From Streptomyces sp. AC1-42W (lineage in GTDB: Bacteria > Actinomycetota > Actinomycetes > Streptomycetales > Streptomycetaceae), in assembly GCF_003248355.1 (NCBI RefSeq), contig NZ_QKWY01000001.1, positions 558,001 through 622,000 of the forward strand: 64,000 bases of DNA, in the 5' to 3' direction. The notes beneath the pieces were generated by a model. The model was not told the DNA's origin and searched no databases. It saw only the letters and a list, made by a program, of their open reading frames with translations. Below, one piece after another: positions 27,033-36,060 of the stretch. The translations under genes were made by a program, and so were the position numbers. Numbering within the stretch: the first letter of the stretch is position 1; every line of letters begins with the position of its first letter.

Positions 27033-27388
27033 GCTCGGCTCCGGGTGATGGTGATGGTGACGTCGTCGAACGGGACGGTGATGGGCGCGTCCGGCTTGTG
27101 CACCACGACCTCCACCTCCTCGACGCCGTCGTGCTTGAGGCACTGCTGGGCGATGCGCTCCGCGAGCGTCTCGATCAGATCGACCGGCTCGCCCCGGACC
27201 ACCGCGACGACCTCCTCCGCGACCACGCCGTAGTGCACGGTCTTCGTCAGGTCGTCGGCGGCCGCCGCGGGGCGGGTGTCGAGGCAGAGCACCAGGTCGA
27301 CGATGAACGTCTGGCCCTCCTCCCGCTCACGGGGGAAGACGCCGTGGTGCCCGCGGGCCTTGAGGCCGCGCAGCGCGACACGATCCAC
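27029..27388 (-). CDS. folB: dihydroneopterin aldolase
   Basis: A 119-residue enzyme cleaving dihydroneopterin to hydroxymethyl-dihydropterin and glycolaldehyde. It contains LRGLKARGHHGVFPREREEGQTFIVDL, the KTVHYGVVAEEV segment, LIETLAERIAQQCL with the active-site Glu, and the terminal VVVHKPDAPI with the catalytic Lys. GTG 27388 has GGAG 9 bases upstream; the long open frame beyond is not coding. It is part of the folP-NTF2-folB-folK-DUF3180 block read leftward. Confidence 0.94.
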   Translation of the reverse strand: MDRVALRGLKARGHHGVFPREREEGQTFIVDLVLCLDTRPAAAADDLTKTVHYGVVAEEVVAVVRGEPVDLIETLAERIAQQCLKHDGVEEVEVVVHKPDAPITVPFDDVTITITRSRA

Positions 27389-27583
27389 GCGAATCACTCC
27401 TGCTGTCGTTGGTCGTAGGGCACGGGGCCGTGTGCGGTCGGCCGGGTACCCGATTTCGAATCTACCCGCGCGCACCGACACCCTTTTCCCGCGGGGGAGG
27501 GCGTTCGGGCACGGAACAGATAGCCGCTGATACCCCGATGCGGCCGGTTCCAATCCGGTCGGACCCGCATTCGAGCCCCCTTT

Positions 27584-27601
27584 GTGCCCCGCCGGGGGCA
27601 C
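27584..27601 (-). terminator. short hairpin after the NTF2-like gene
   Basis: GTGCCCC and GGGGCAC form a perfect 7-bp stem with loop GCCG, 9 bases past the stop of the NTF2-like gene. No T-run follows on the minus strand, so this is a weak call. Confidence 0.35.
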
Positions 27602-27609
27602 CGGCCGGC

Positions 27610-28092
27610 TCAGGAAGGGGGCGCTTCGTCCTCTTCCTCGCCGGTTTCGGCCAGTACGGGCGAACCGTGGTGCGACCAGAGCTTCCAGCCGTCCGAAGTG
27701 CGCCGGAACACATTCGTCGCGACGACGAGTTGGCCGACGAGCGGCCCGAGCGAGGCGCCCTCCTCGGCGGGGCCGCCGCTGAGGATGTTCTCCGTACAGG
27801 TCACCAGGGCGGTGTCGCCGGTCATGGAGACGCCGACGTCCGTCAGGAAGAACTGGATGTACTCGGTGTTCGCCATGATCAGCGCGTAGCTGCGCAGCAC
27901 CTCGCGCCGCCCGCTGAGCACCGGCCAGCCGGGGTGGACGCAGGAGACCGTCAGGTCCTCGCCCGGCAGCCAGGCGGCCGTCAGGGCGTCGAGGTCGCCG
28001 CGCTCCAGCGCCTCGTAGTACGCCGTGTTGGCCCGCTCGACGGCCGCGATGTCGGCGGCGGCCTCCGCGTGGTCGTCCCGCGGCGCGGTCAC
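27610..28092 (-). CDS. NTF2-like/SnoaL-like small protein
   Basis: A 160-residue cytoplasmic protein of the cystatin-like NTF2 fold. It starts with a helical ERANTAYYEALERGDLDALT and WLPGEDLTVSCVHPGWPVLS, and ends with NVFRRTSDGWKLWSHHGSPV. This is a DUF4440/SnoaL_3-type pattern. It overlaps the folP stop by four bases (GTGA), so it is translationally coupled to folP. Such proteins between folP and folB are common in streptomycetes; a role in pterin metabolism is possible but unsupported. Confidence 0.82.
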   Translation of the reverse strand: MTAPRDDHAEAAADIAAVERANTAYYEALERGDLDALTAAWLPGEDLTVSCVHPGWPVLSGRREVLRSYALIMANTEYIQFFLTDVGVSMTGDTALVTCTENILSGGPAEEGASLGPLVGQLVVATNVFRRTSDGWKLWSHHGSPVLAETGEEEDEAPPS

Positions 28093-28946
28093 GCGGCTCC
28101 CTCGACGGCGCGGGCGACCCGCACGGCGTCGGCGGTGGCCCGGACCTCGTGCACGCGTACCGCCCAGGCACCGGCCCGCGCGGCGAGGGCGGAGACGGCG
28201 GCGGTGGCCGCGTCGCGCTCGCGGGCGGGCGGCGGGGCGGCACCCTCCTCCCCGGCCAGCACCCGGCCCAGGAACCGCTTGCGGGAGGCGGCCACCAGCA
28301 GCGGCCGGCCCAGCTCGCGCAGCGCGTCCAGCCGGGCGAGGAGCGCCAGGTCGTGCGGGGCGTCCTTGGCGAAGCCGAGTCCGGGGTCGATCACCAGGCG
28401 CTCCGGGGCGACGCCGCCCGCGACCACCGCGTCCATCCGGGCGCGCAGCTCGGCGACGACCTCGGCGACCACGTCCCCGTACACCGCGCGGCTGTTCATC
28501 GACTCGCTGAAGCCGCGCCAGTGCATCACGACGAACGGCGCCCCGGCGGCGGCGACCACGGGCACCATGTCCGGGTCGGCCTGGCCGCCGCTGACGTCGT
28601 TGACGAGGACCGCGCCGGCCGCGAGCGCCTGCTCGGCGACGCGGGCGCGCATGGTGTCCACGGAGACCGTGACGCCCTCGGCGACCAGGCCGCGGACGAC
28701 CGGGATCACCCGGCGCAGCTCCTCGGACTCGTCCACGCGGGTGGCGCCGGGGCGGGTCGATTCACCGCCGACGTCGACGAGGTCGGCGCCCTCGCCGACC
28801 AGGTCGAGGCCGTGCTTGACGGCCGTCGTGGTGTCGAACCAGCGGCCTCCGTCGGAGAAGGAGTCGGGGGTCACGTTGACGACCCCCATGACCGCGCAGC
28901 GGTCCCACTCCGGCAGCCCCTGGACCGTTCCACGCAACGTACTCAT
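28089..28946 (-). CDS. folP: dihydropteroate synthase
   Basis: A 285-residue enzyme joining hydroxymethyl-dihydropterin pyrophosphate with p-aminobenzoate; it is the sulfonamide target. The TIM-barrel signatures are MGVVNVTPDSFSDGGRW, GADLVDVGGESTRPGA, VSVDTMRA, VNDVSGG, IDPGLGFAK and the terminal VRVHEVRAT. ATG 28946 is the natural start. It is first in the leftward folate operon, 30 bases from the stop of the MprF-like gene upstream, with which it may be cotranscribed. Confidence 0.95.
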   Translation of the reverse strand: MSTLRGTVQGLPEWDRCAVMGVVNVTPDSFSDGGRWFDTTTAVKHGLDLVGEGADLVDVGGESTRPGATRVDESEELRRVIPVVRGLVAEGVTVSVDTMRARVAEQALAAGAVLVNDVSGGQADPDMVPVVAAAGAPFVVMHWRGFSESMNSRAVYGDVVAEVVAELRARMDAVVAGGVAPERLVIDPGLGFAKDAPHDLALLARLDALRELGRPLLVAASRKRFLGRVLAGEEGAAPPPARERDAATAAVSALAARAGAWAVRVHEVRATADAVRVARAVEGAA

Positions 28947-28976
28947 ATGACCAGCGTAGGCCCGTACGGGGGACAG

Positions 28977-30818
28977 CTACGCCGTGCGGGCGCCCTGGCC
29001 GCCCGCCGGAGGGGGGACGTGGGCGCACGGGCGGCGGGGCGCGACGGGGAGGCGGCGGGCCGGCGGGCGGGGGAGCGCGAGGTTCACGAAGCCCTCGGCC
29101 CGCATCGCGGCGAAGGAGATGCGGGGCAGGTCGCGGGCGGCGCGGTACACCACGAAACGGGGCTCCCAGCGTGGCCGGAACTTCGCGTTGAACTTGTACA
29201 GCGACTCGATCTGGAACCAGCGCGAGAGGAAGATCAGCAGCCCGCGCCAGACCCGCAGGACCGGCCCCGCGCCCAGCTTCTCGCCGCGCGCCAGGGCCGA
29301 GCGGAACATCGCGAAGTTCAGCGAGACGCGCTCGACGCCGAGCCGGGGCGCGGCCTGGAGCGCGGCGACGATCAGCAGCTCGTTCATGCCCGGGTCGGCG
29401 GCCCGGTCGCGGCGCATCAGGTCGAGGGACATGCCGTCGGTGCCCCACGGCACGAAGTGGAGGACGGCCTTCAGGTCGCCGTACGGGGAGTCGGCGCTGT
29501 CCTCGTCGGTCTTGTGGGCGGTGGCGAGGAAGCAGTCCCGGTCGGCGGTGTCACCGATCCGGCCGAGCGCCATGGAGAAGCCGCGTTCGGTGTCGGTGCC
29601 GCGCCAGTCGGCGGCGGCGCGGCGGATGCGGGCGAGTTCGGCGTCGCCGATGTCGGCCACGCGCCGGACGCGGGTCTCGTAGCCGCCCCGCTCAATGCGC
29701 TTCACCATCTGGCGTACGTTGCGCATCGCGCGTCCGGCGAGGGAGAAATCCGCGACGTCCACCACCGCCTCGTCGCCCAGCTCCAGGGCGGTGAGCCCGG
29801 TCTCGCGGGTCCAGACCTCGCCGCCGGTCTCGCCGCAGCCCATGACGGCGGGGGTCCAGGAGTGGGCCCGTGCCTCGTCCATGAAGCGTTCGATGGCGCC
29901 GGGCCACGCCTCCACGTCCCCGATGGGGTCGCCGCCGGCCAGCATCACGCCGGAGACGACGCGGTAGCAGACGGCGGCCTTGCCGCTGGGGGAGAAGACG
30001 ACGGCCTTGTCGCGGCGGAGCGCGAAGTGGCCGAGCGAGTCCCGCCCGCCGTGCCGCTCCAGGAGGCCGCGCAGCCGGGTCTCGTCGTCCTCGGTGAGCC
30101 GGGCGGCCGGGTGCTCGGGGCGCAGGGCCAGGTAGATGGTGGTGACGGCGGTGAGCAGGCCGAGGGCGCCGAGCGAGTAGGCGACGGTCCAGGAGGTGTC
30201 CCCGGCGTAGTCGACGGGCCCCTCGAAGCCGAACAGGCCGTACAGCACGTGCTGGAGCCGGTCGGCGATGCTGGGGCTGCCGACCAGGCGGTTGGGGTGG
30301 GCGCTGACGACGACCAGGCCGAGGCCGAGCGATCCGGCGCCGAGCAGCACGAAGTTGGCCAGCGCCCGCCATCGGCTGCGCGGGTCGGGCAGGGCGGCGA
30401 ACTCGCTCCGGTGGCGCAGCAGCGGGTAGCAGAGCGCCAGTGAGAGGACGGTGCCGATGACCGAGTGCCGGTAGGCGAACTGGGCGAGTGCCCCGGCGGG
30501 GAGGAGGACGACGGCGGCCCGCCAGGCGCGCCGCTTGCGCCGCTTGAGGCCGTGGGCCAGCAGGAGCAGCAGGACGCCGGTGCTCAGCGAGAGCGCGGCG
30601 GCGAAGGGGCCGAGGGCGCCGGGGAGCACTTCGGCCAGACTGTGCATGCGGCTGTGCCGGAAGCGCGGGAAGACCCCGGCGGCGACGTCGATCAGTCCGA
30701 CGACGGTGCAGGCCGTGCCGACGAGCGCCGGTACGGCCTCCGGCCGTGGAGCGCGCACGAACGTACGTGCGCGAACCGGAACCGATCCTGATTTATCCCC
30801 ATCTGGCGTGACAGACAT
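28977..30818 (-). CDS. MprF/LysX-like membrane protein with DUF2156 transferase domain
   Basis: A 613-residue protein. The first about 240 residues contain six or so membrane helices. The C-terminal half is the DUF2156 phosphatidylglycerol lysyltransferase fold, with GDPIGDVEAWPGAIERFMDEAR, GRAMRNVRQMVKRIERGG, DLMRRDRAADPGMNELLI and KFNAKFRPRWEPRFVVY. Family members transfer an amino acid from aminoacyl-tRNA to membrane lipids. No lysyl-tRNA synthetase domain is fused here, unlike mycobacterial LysX. ATG 30818 follows GGGAAG. Substrate is uncertain. Confidence 0.85.
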   Translation of the reverse strand: MSVTPDGDKSGSVPVRARTFVRAPRPEAVPALVGTACTVVGLIDVAAGVFPRFRHSRMHSLAEVLPGALGPFAAALSLSTGVLLLLLAHGLKRRKRRAWRAAVVLLPAGALAQFAYRHSVIGTVLSLALCYPLLRHRSEFAALPDPRSRWRALANFVLLGAGSLGLGLVVVSAHPNRLVGSPSIADRLQHVLYGLFGFEGPVDYAGDTSWTVAYSLGALGLLTAVTTIYLALRPEHPAARLTEDDETRLRGLLERHGGRDSLGHFALRRDKAVVFSPSGKAAVCYRVVSGVMLAGGDPIGDVEAWPGAIERFMDEARAHSWTPAVMGCGETGGEVWTRETGLTALELGDEAVVDVADFSLAGRAMRNVRQMVKRIERGGYETRVRRVADIGDAELARIRRAAADWRGTDTERGFSMALGRIGDTADRDCFLATAHKTDEDSADSPYGDLKAVLHFVPWGTDGMSLDLMRRDRAADPGMNELLIVAALQAAPRLGVERVSLNFAMFRSALARGEKLGAGPVLRVWRGLLIFLSRWFQIESLYKFNAKFRPRWEPRFVVYRAARDLPRISFAAMRAEGFVNLALPRPPARRLPVAPRRPCAHVPPPAGGQGARTA

Positions 30819-30956
30819 CGCTTCCCGTGGCTCCGCGAGAGGTTCCTGCGTCCGGCGGCCAAAGCGCTGCGGACGGTGTGCGCCCTCTAGGACGAGGCTT
30901 CCGGGGCGCGGGTTCACCCGCTTCCCGGAAATTTCCTGACAGAAAGTTCATCGGTC

Positions 30957-32078
30957 ATGGGCCTTACCGGCAAGCCAGTGCTGGTCCTCGCGATCGCGCC
31001 GGCCGTCGTACTGTTCACCGCCACCGTCCGGTGCCGGCCGCGGCTCGCCCGCCGCGGCGCGCGCGCCGTGCTGGGGCGGGTGGGCATGCTGCCGGCGACC
31101 CAGGTGGCATTGTTCGCCACGGTGGGGCTGCCGGCCAACAACAGCTTCCTCTTCTACGGCTCCTGGGCGGACCTGCTGGGCCGCAAGCAGGAGATGGGGG
31201 TGGTCACCGATCACGCGGCCGGGACGCTCGCCGCGAAGAACATCGTCCGGGTGGACTCGCGGCGGCCCGACGTGCCGGGCGGGGCGATGCCCACGAGGGG
31301 CGGCCGGATCGACAAGGTGGTGATCTCCGGCCGGCGGACCGGCATCGAGACCCCGGCGTACGTGTATCTGCCACCGGAGTACTTCCAGTCGGCGTACGCG
31401 CACCGCAAGTTCCCGGCGGTCGTGGTGCTCACCGGCTATCCGGGCACCGCGGAGAACCTCATCGAGGGCCTGCGCTATCCGCGTACCGCGTTCGACCGGG
31501 TGAAGGCGGGCCGGGCGCAGCCGATGATCCTGGTGATGCTGCGTCCGACCGTGGCGCCGCCCCGTGACACGGAGTGCGTGGACATACCGGGCGGGCCGCA
31601 GACGGAGACGTTCTTCGCCGACGACGTGCCGCACGCGGTCTCCGCCGGTTACCGGGTCGGCGGCCACCCCCGCAACTGGGGCATCATCGGCAACTCGGCC
31701 GGCGGGTACTGCGCCCTGAAGATCGGGCTGCACCACCCGGACAGGTACGCGGCGAGCGCGGGCCTGTCCGCGTACTACAAGGCGGCCGAGGACCCGACGA
31801 CGGGCGACCTCTTCCACGGCGACGAGTCCGCGCGGCGCCGCGCGGACCTGATGTGGACGCTGGACAACCGGCCGCAGCCGGCCGGTTCGTTCCTGGTGAC
31901 CACGTCACGCCAGGGCGAGTCGAACTACGCGTCGACCAGGAAGTTCATCGCCAAGGTGAAGCGGCCGGCCCAGGTCTCGTCCATCGTGCTGAAGAGCGGC
32001 GGACACAACTTCAACACCTGGCGCCGGGAGATCCCGGCCGCGCTGGAGTGGCTGAGCAGCCGGCTGAGCGAGAGCTGA
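30957..32078 (+). CDS. esterase of the alpha/beta-hydrolase (EstD/antigen 85-like) family
   Basis: A 373-residue protein. A hydrophobic N-terminal stretch (residues 6-24) suggests a membrane anchor or uncleaved signal. The nucleophile elbow GNSAGGYCAL and an earlier VVLTGYPGTAENLIEG oxyanion region define a putative esterase D-type hydrolase, with the probable catalytic His in LKSGGHNFNTW near the end. The substrate is unknown; cell-wall or lipid esters are typical for secreted members. No clear RBS precedes ATG 30957. It is divergent from the MprF-like gene. Confidence 0.8.
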   Translation: MGLTGKPVLVLAIAPAVVLFTATVRCRPRLARRGARAVLGRVGMLPATQVALFATVGLPANNSFLFYGSWADLLGRKQEMGVVTDHAAGTLAAKNIVRVDSRRPDVPGGAMPTRGGRIDKVVISGRRTGIETPAYVYLPPEYFQSAYAHRKFPAVVVLTGYPGTAENLIEGLRYPRTAFDRVKAGRAQPMILVMLRPTVAPPRDTECVDIPGGPQTETFFADDVPHAVSAGYRVGGHPRNWGIIGNSAGGYCALKIGLHHPDRYAASAGLSAYYKAAEDPTTGDLFHGDESARRRADLMWTLDNRPQPAGSFLVTTSRQGESNYASTRKFIAKVKRPAQVSSIVLKSGGHNFNTWRREIPAALEWLSSRLSES

Positions 32079-32086
32079 GGACGGCC

Positions 32087-32123
32087 GGGGGCGGGGGCTG
32101 GGGGCGGTGCCCAGGGCCGGGGG
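32087..32123 (+). other. G-quadruplex-prone run between convergent genes
   Basis: Runs of five G at 32087-32091, 32093-32097 and 32100-32104 are separated by only one and two bases, and further G runs follow at 32114-32116 and 32119-32123. The element starts 8 bases after the esterase stop and lies between it and the convergent ATPase gene. It may help terminate transcription. Confidence 0.6.
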
Positions 32124-32153
32124 CTGTGGAGGCTGAGGGCTGGGGCGTCGCGC

Positions 32154-33341
32154 CTACCCGGCCGGGGCCTCCGCCACACCGGTGGCGCTCTCGACCGACA
32201 CCTGCGCGCGCGGTACGGAGCGCCCGTCCGCGCCGACCGAGCGGCGCAGCGCCTCGTGCAGTCGGGCCGGGGTGAGCACGCCGAGGAAGCGGCCGCCGTC
32301 CGTCCCGTCGGTGACGGCGATCCAGCCGGCGTCGTGCTGGAGCATGGTGGCGAAGGCCGGTTTGAGCGGGGTGCCGAGGGGAAGCGACGCCTCCATTCGG
32401 CGGACCCGGTCGCGGACGGTGCCCTTGGCGCCGGGACTCGCGTCGTCGGCGGTCAGCCAGCCGTACGGGCGCCCGTCGCCGTCCAGGACGACGGCCCAGC
32501 GGGCGGCGTCCTCGCGCAGGCGCGCGGCCGCGCCGGACAGCGGGTCGTCGAGCCGGACGACGGGCGGATGGTCGAGGTCGCTCTCCTCGACGGGGGTGAC
32601 GGCGAGCCGCTTGAGCCCCCGGTCGGCGCCCACGAAGTCGGCGACATAGGCGTTGGCGGGGGCGCCGAGCACCGTGCCGGGGGTGTCGAACTGCTCGACG
32701 GAGCCCTGCCCGTAGACGGCGATGCGGTCGCCGAGGCGCACCGCTTCCTCGATGTCGTGGGTGACGAACAGGATGGTTTTGCGGACCTGTTCCTGGAGTT
32801 TCAGGAATTCGTTCTGGAGGTGTTCGCGCACGACCGGGTCCACCGCGCCGAAAGGCTCGTCCATCAGCAGGACCGGCGGATCGGCGGCCAGCGCCCGTGC
32901 CACCCCGACGCGTTGGCGCTGCCCGCCGGAGAGCTGTTCCGGATATCGGCCGCCGTGAACGGAAGGGTCGAGTCCGACCAGTGCGAGGAGTTCGGCGGCG
33001 CGTGCGCGGGCCCTTGCGCGTTTCCAGCCCAGGAGATGGGGAACGGTGGCGGTGTTCTCCAGGACCGTCCTGTGCGGGAAGAGGCCCACTTGCTGGATCA
33101 CATAGCCGATACGGCGGCGCAACCGGACCGGATCGATGGTGGATATGTCGTCCCCGTCGAGGAATATCCGCCCCTCGGTCGGTTCGGTCAGCCGGTTCAC
33201 CATCTTCATGGTGGTCGTCTTGCCGCAGCCCGACGGTCCGACGAGCGTGACCAGTTCACCCTCGGCGACCTCGAAGGAAAGGCCGTCGACGGCGGTGGTG
33301 CCGTCCGCATACCGCTTGGTGACCTGCTCGAAACGGATCAT
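32154..33341 (-). CDS. opuCA: glycine betaine/proline-type ABC transporter ATPase
   Basis: A 395-residue ABC ATPase. Walker A GPSGCGKTT, the Q-loop VIQQVGLFPH, the ABC signature LSGGQRQRVGVARAL, Walker B VLLMDEPFGAVD and switch THDIEEA are present. After about residue 240 it carries a CBS-domain pair (VRLDDPLSGAAARLREDAARW and the LGTPLKPAFATMLQHDAGWIAV block), as in OpuA/OpuCA ATPases that sense ionic strength. ATG 33341 follows GGGGA. It is divergent from the two permease genes and substrate-binding gene. Confidence 0.9.
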   Translation of the reverse strand: MIRFEQVTKRYADGTTAVDGLSFEVAEGELVTLVGPSGCGKTTTMKMVNRLTEPTEGRIFLDGDDISTIDPVRLRRRIGYVIQQVGLFPHRTVLENTATVPHLLGWKRARARARAAELLALVGLDPSVHGGRYPEQLSGGQRQRVGVARALAADPPVLLMDEPFGAVDPVVREHLQNEFLKLQEQVRKTILFVTHDIEEAVRLGDRIAVYGQGSVEQFDTPGTVLGAPANAYVADFVGADRGLKRLAVTPVEESDLDHPPVVRLDDPLSGAAARLREDAARWAVVLDGDGRPYGWLTADDASPGAKGTVRDRVRRMEASLPLGTPLKPAFATMLQHDAGWIAVTDGTDGGRFLGVLTPARLHEALRRSVGADGRSVPRAQVSVESATGVAEAPAG

Positions 33342-33472
33342 GGTTCCCCATTGTCGCGGGTGTTCTGTGAAGGACATGTTGCTGGAATACAACGGCTCCG
33401 GCGATTGTCAGTGGTCGAGGATAGGCTCGCCGGACATAGGCACGAGAAGGCGAACAGGGGGTGGGGGGACGG

Positions 33473-34186
33473 ATGGCCGGACAGAACTGCCTGGTGACGA
33501 ACGACTGGATCTGCGGCGAGTATCTCCGTACCCGCAGCCAGGAGTTGACGGACGCCACCCTCCAGCACATCTGGATCACCGCCGTATCCGTCGCGATCGG
33601 AGTGGCCGTCGCCTTTCCGCTCGCGCTCCTCGCCCGCCGGGGCCGGGGATTCGCCGCACCGGTCCTCGGACTGACGACGGTGCTCTACACCGTGCCGTCC
33701 CTCGCGATGTTCTCGCTCCTGCTGCCCCTGTTCGGGCTCTCCGCCGCGCTGGTGGTCACCGGGCTCGTGCTGTATTCGCTGACCATCCTCGTACGCAACA
33801 TCCTGGCCGGTCTCGAAGCGGTGCCCGAGGAGGCGAAGGAGGCCGCGCACGGCATGGGGTACGGGCCGCTGCGCCTGCTGTGGGAGGTGGAACTGCCCCT
33901 CGCGCTCCCCGCGCTGATGGCCGGCATACGCATCGCCACGGTCTCCACGATCGCGCTCACCACGGTCGGCTCGATCGTCGGCCGGGGCGGCCTCGGCAAC
34001 CTCATCGAGGACGCGCTGCCGAGCTTCTTCAAGGCCCAGGTGCTGGCCGCCTCGGTGCTCTGCGTACTGCTCGCGATCGTCGCCGATCTGCTGCTGCTCG
34101 GCGTGCAGCGGCTGCTGACCCCCTGGACCCGCGTCCGCGCCCCGCACGGCGGCACGGACGCGCCCGGCCCGGCGAAGGCGGTCTGA
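33473..34186 (+). CDS. glycine betaine-type ABC transporter permease 1
   Basis: A 237-residue permease with about five to six membrane helices and the EAA loop EAKEAAHGMGYGPLRLLWEVELPLALPAL. It resembles OpuCB/OpuCD and YehY/W permeases for quaternary amines. ATG 33473 follows GGGGGGACGG; a GTG at 33461 is in frame. Next gene starts one base after its stop. Confidence 0.88.
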   Translation: MAGQNCLVTNDWICGEYLRTRSQELTDATLQHIWITAVSVAIGVAVAFPLALLARRGRGFAAPVLGLTTVLYTVPSLAMFSLLLPLFGLSAALVVTGLVLYSLTILVRNILAGLEAVPEEAKEAAHGMGYGPLRLLWEVELPLALPALMAGIRIATVSTIALTTVGSIVGRGGLGNLIEDALPSFFKAQVLAASVLCVLLAIVADLLLLGVQRLLTPWTRVRAPHGGTDAPGPAKAV

Positions 34187-34187
34187 C

Positions 34188-34859
34188 ATGGAAGTCCTCG
34201 GGGACGCCTGGACCTGGCTCACCACCGGAGCCAACTGGTCCGGCGAGAGCGGAATCGCCCACCGGCTGAGCGAGCACCTGTACGTCAGCGGCGTGGCGCT
34301 CGCCCTGTCCTGCGCCGTCGCCCTGCCCGTCGCGCTGTATCTGGGCCACATCCGCCGGGGCGGCGCGCTCGCGGTCAACCTCGCCAACATCGGCCGCGCG
34401 GTCCCGGTCTTCGCGGTGCTGGCCCTCTTCATGGTCTCGCCCCTGCGCAACGCGGGCTACATACCCACGATCACCGCGCTGGTGCTGTTCGCCGTGCCGC
34501 CGTTGCTGACCAACGCCTACGTCGGGATGACCGAGGTGGACCGGGCGGTGACGGAGGCCGCGCGCGGGATGGGCATGTCGGGCGGTCAGCTCTTCCTCCG
34601 CGTCGAGCTGCCGCTGGCGTACCCGCTGATCATGACCGGGCTGCGGTCCGCCGCCGTCCAGGTCGTGGCCACGGCGACCATCGCCGCCATGGTCGGCCAG
34701 GGCGGCCTCGGCCGCATCATCACCGCCGGTTTCAACACGTACGACACCGCGCAGGTGGTGGCGGGGGCGCTGCTGGTGGCCGCGCTCGCCCTGCTGGTGG
34801 AAGCGGTCCTGGTGGCCCTGGACCGCCTGCTGTCCCCGCTGCGCCGCCGCCCCGCGTGA
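34188..34859 (+). CDS. glycine betaine-type ABC transporter permease 2
   Basis: A 223-residue permease paralogous to the previous one. The EAA loop is TEAARGMGMSGGQLFLRVELPLAYPLI, and helices include VVATATIAAMVGQGGLGRII. The start codon lies one base after the upstream stop, so both permeases are co-translated and probably form a heterodimeric channel with the divergent ATPase. Confidence 0.88.
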   Translation: MEVLGDAWTWLTTGANWSGESGIAHRLSEHLYVSGVALALSCAVALPVALYLGHIRRGGALAVNLANIGRAVPVFAVLALFMVSPLRNAGYIPTITALVLFAVPPLLTNAYVGMTEVDRAVTEAARGMGMSGGQLFLRVELPLAYPLIMTGLRSAAVQVVATATIAAMVGQGGLGRIITAGFNTYDTAQVVAGALLVAALALLVEAVLVALDRLLSPLRRRPA

Positions 34860-34954
34860 CGGCGCCGGGCCCGCGCCGCCGCGCCCCGCAACGCATGCCG
34901 CACATCCATCACTTGTCGCATACGGCGCGCCGCCGCCGTGGACGGAGAAGAAAC

Positions 34955-35929
34955 ATGACCAGGACCTCACGCACGGCCGGTGCCGTCATCGGCATCCTCG
35001 CGCTCGCGGGCTCGCTCGCCGCGTGCGGCGGGGACAGCCTGGAACAGGACAAGGGCGCCCCGGCCGCCGGCGACTCCGGCAAGAAGGGCTCGCTGGTCGT
35101 CGGCGCCGCCGCCTTCACCGAGTCCAAGGTGCTCGCCGAGCTGTACGCGCAGATCCTCGCCGACGTCGGATACAGCACCTCCGTCACCACGGTGAAGAAC
35201 CGCGAACTCTACGAACCCTCCCTGGAGAAGGGCGAGATCGACGTCGTACCGGAATACGCGGCCACCATCGCGGAATTCCTCAACGCCAAGGTGAACGGCG
35301 CCGAGGACGCCGCGGCGAAGCCCGTCGCCTCGGGCGACGCCGGAGCCACCGTCGCCGCCCTCAAGAAGCTCGCCGAACCGCGCGGACTGAAGGTGCTCCC
35401 GGCGGGGAAGGCCGTCGACCAGAACGCGTTCGCGGTGACCAGGGAATTCGCCGACAAGCACAAGCTGAAGACCCTTTCGGATCTCGGCGCCGCGAAGATC
35501 GGCGTCCGCATCGCCGCCGGGGACGAGTGCGAGATACGGCCGTTCTGCGCACCCGGCCTGGAGAAGACGTACGGCATCGACGTCACCGGAATCGACCCCA
35601 AGGGCGTCGGCACCCCGCAGGCCAAGCAGGCCGTCAAGGACGGCAAGGACCAACTGGTTCTCACCACCACCACCGACGCGGTGCTGGACACCTACGACCT
35701 GGTGTTCCTGGAGGACGACAAGAAGCTCCAGAACGCGGACAACGTCCTTCCGGTTCTCAACGCCGCGGACGCCGGAGCCCCGGAGATCGCCGACGCGCTG
35801 GGCCGGCTCACCGGCGCTCTCACCACCGAGGACCTCGCACAACTCAACCGCAAGGTCGACGCGGAACGCGTCAAGCCGGCGGACGCCGCCCGCGAATACC
35901 TTCAGTCGAAAGGGCTGATCGAGAAGTAG
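34955..35929 (+). CDS. quaternary-amine substrate-binding lipoprotein (OsmF/OpuCC type)
   Basis: A 324-residue lipoprotein. The lipobox LAAC closes the signal sequence GAVIGILALAGSLAACGG. The mature protein starts its type II binding fold with LVVGAAAFTESKVLAELYAQ, then NRELYEPSLEKGEIDVVPEYAATI, IGVRIAAGDECEIRPFCAPGLEKTYG and VFLEDDKKLQNADNVLPVLN. This is the OpuAC/ProX-like fold for glycine betaine, choline or carnitine. GGAGAAG precedes ATG 34955. It is the last gene of the permease operon and is followed by a terminator. Confidence 0.9.
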   Translation: MTRTSRTAGAVIGILALAGSLAACGGDSLEQDKGAPAAGDSGKKGSLVVGAAAFTESKVLAELYAQILADVGYSTSVTTVKNRELYEPSLEKGEIDVVPEYAATIAEFLNAKVNGAEDAAAKPVASGDAGATVAALKKLAEPRGLKVLPAGKAVDQNAFAVTREFADKHKLKTLSDLGAAKIGVRIAAGDECEIRPFCAPGLEKTYGIDVTGIDPKGVGTPQAKQAVKDGKDQLVLTTTTDAVLDTYDLVFLEDDKKLQNADNVLPVLNAADAGAPEIADALGRLTGALTTEDLAQLNRKVDAERVKPADAAREYLQSKGLIEK

Positions 35930-35979
35930 CGAACACGCACCGGTGAACGGGCCCCGGAACGGGCCGGAACACCCGCAAG

Positions 35980-36028
35980 GGGGAGCCGCCGGGTAACTTA
36001 CCGGGCACGGATTGACGGGCGGCTCCCC
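35980..36028 (+). terminator. stem-loop after the osmoprotectant operon
   Basis: GGGGAGCCGCC (35980-35990) pairs with GGCGGCTCCCC (36018-36028), a perfect 11-bp stem. The loop contains a small GGTAA/TTACC hairpin. It lies 50 bases after the binding-protein stop. Confidence 0.65.
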
Positions 36029-36047
36029 AAGTACGCCGCGCACACGG

Positions 36048-36053
36048 TAAATT
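36048..36053 (+). promoter_or_regulatory. -10 box of a leaderless promoter
   Basis: TAAATT lies at -13 to -8 relative to the ATG at 36061, in an otherwise GC-rich stretch and with no RBS. Confidence 0.5.
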
Positions 36054-36060
36054 TCGGGCC

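Noticed and set aside
27544..27558. T-arm-like CCGG-TTCCAAT-CCGG sequence, possible tRNA
   Set aside because: No matching acceptor stem, D-arm or anticodon arm lies upstream, and the loop lacks the purine at position 57.
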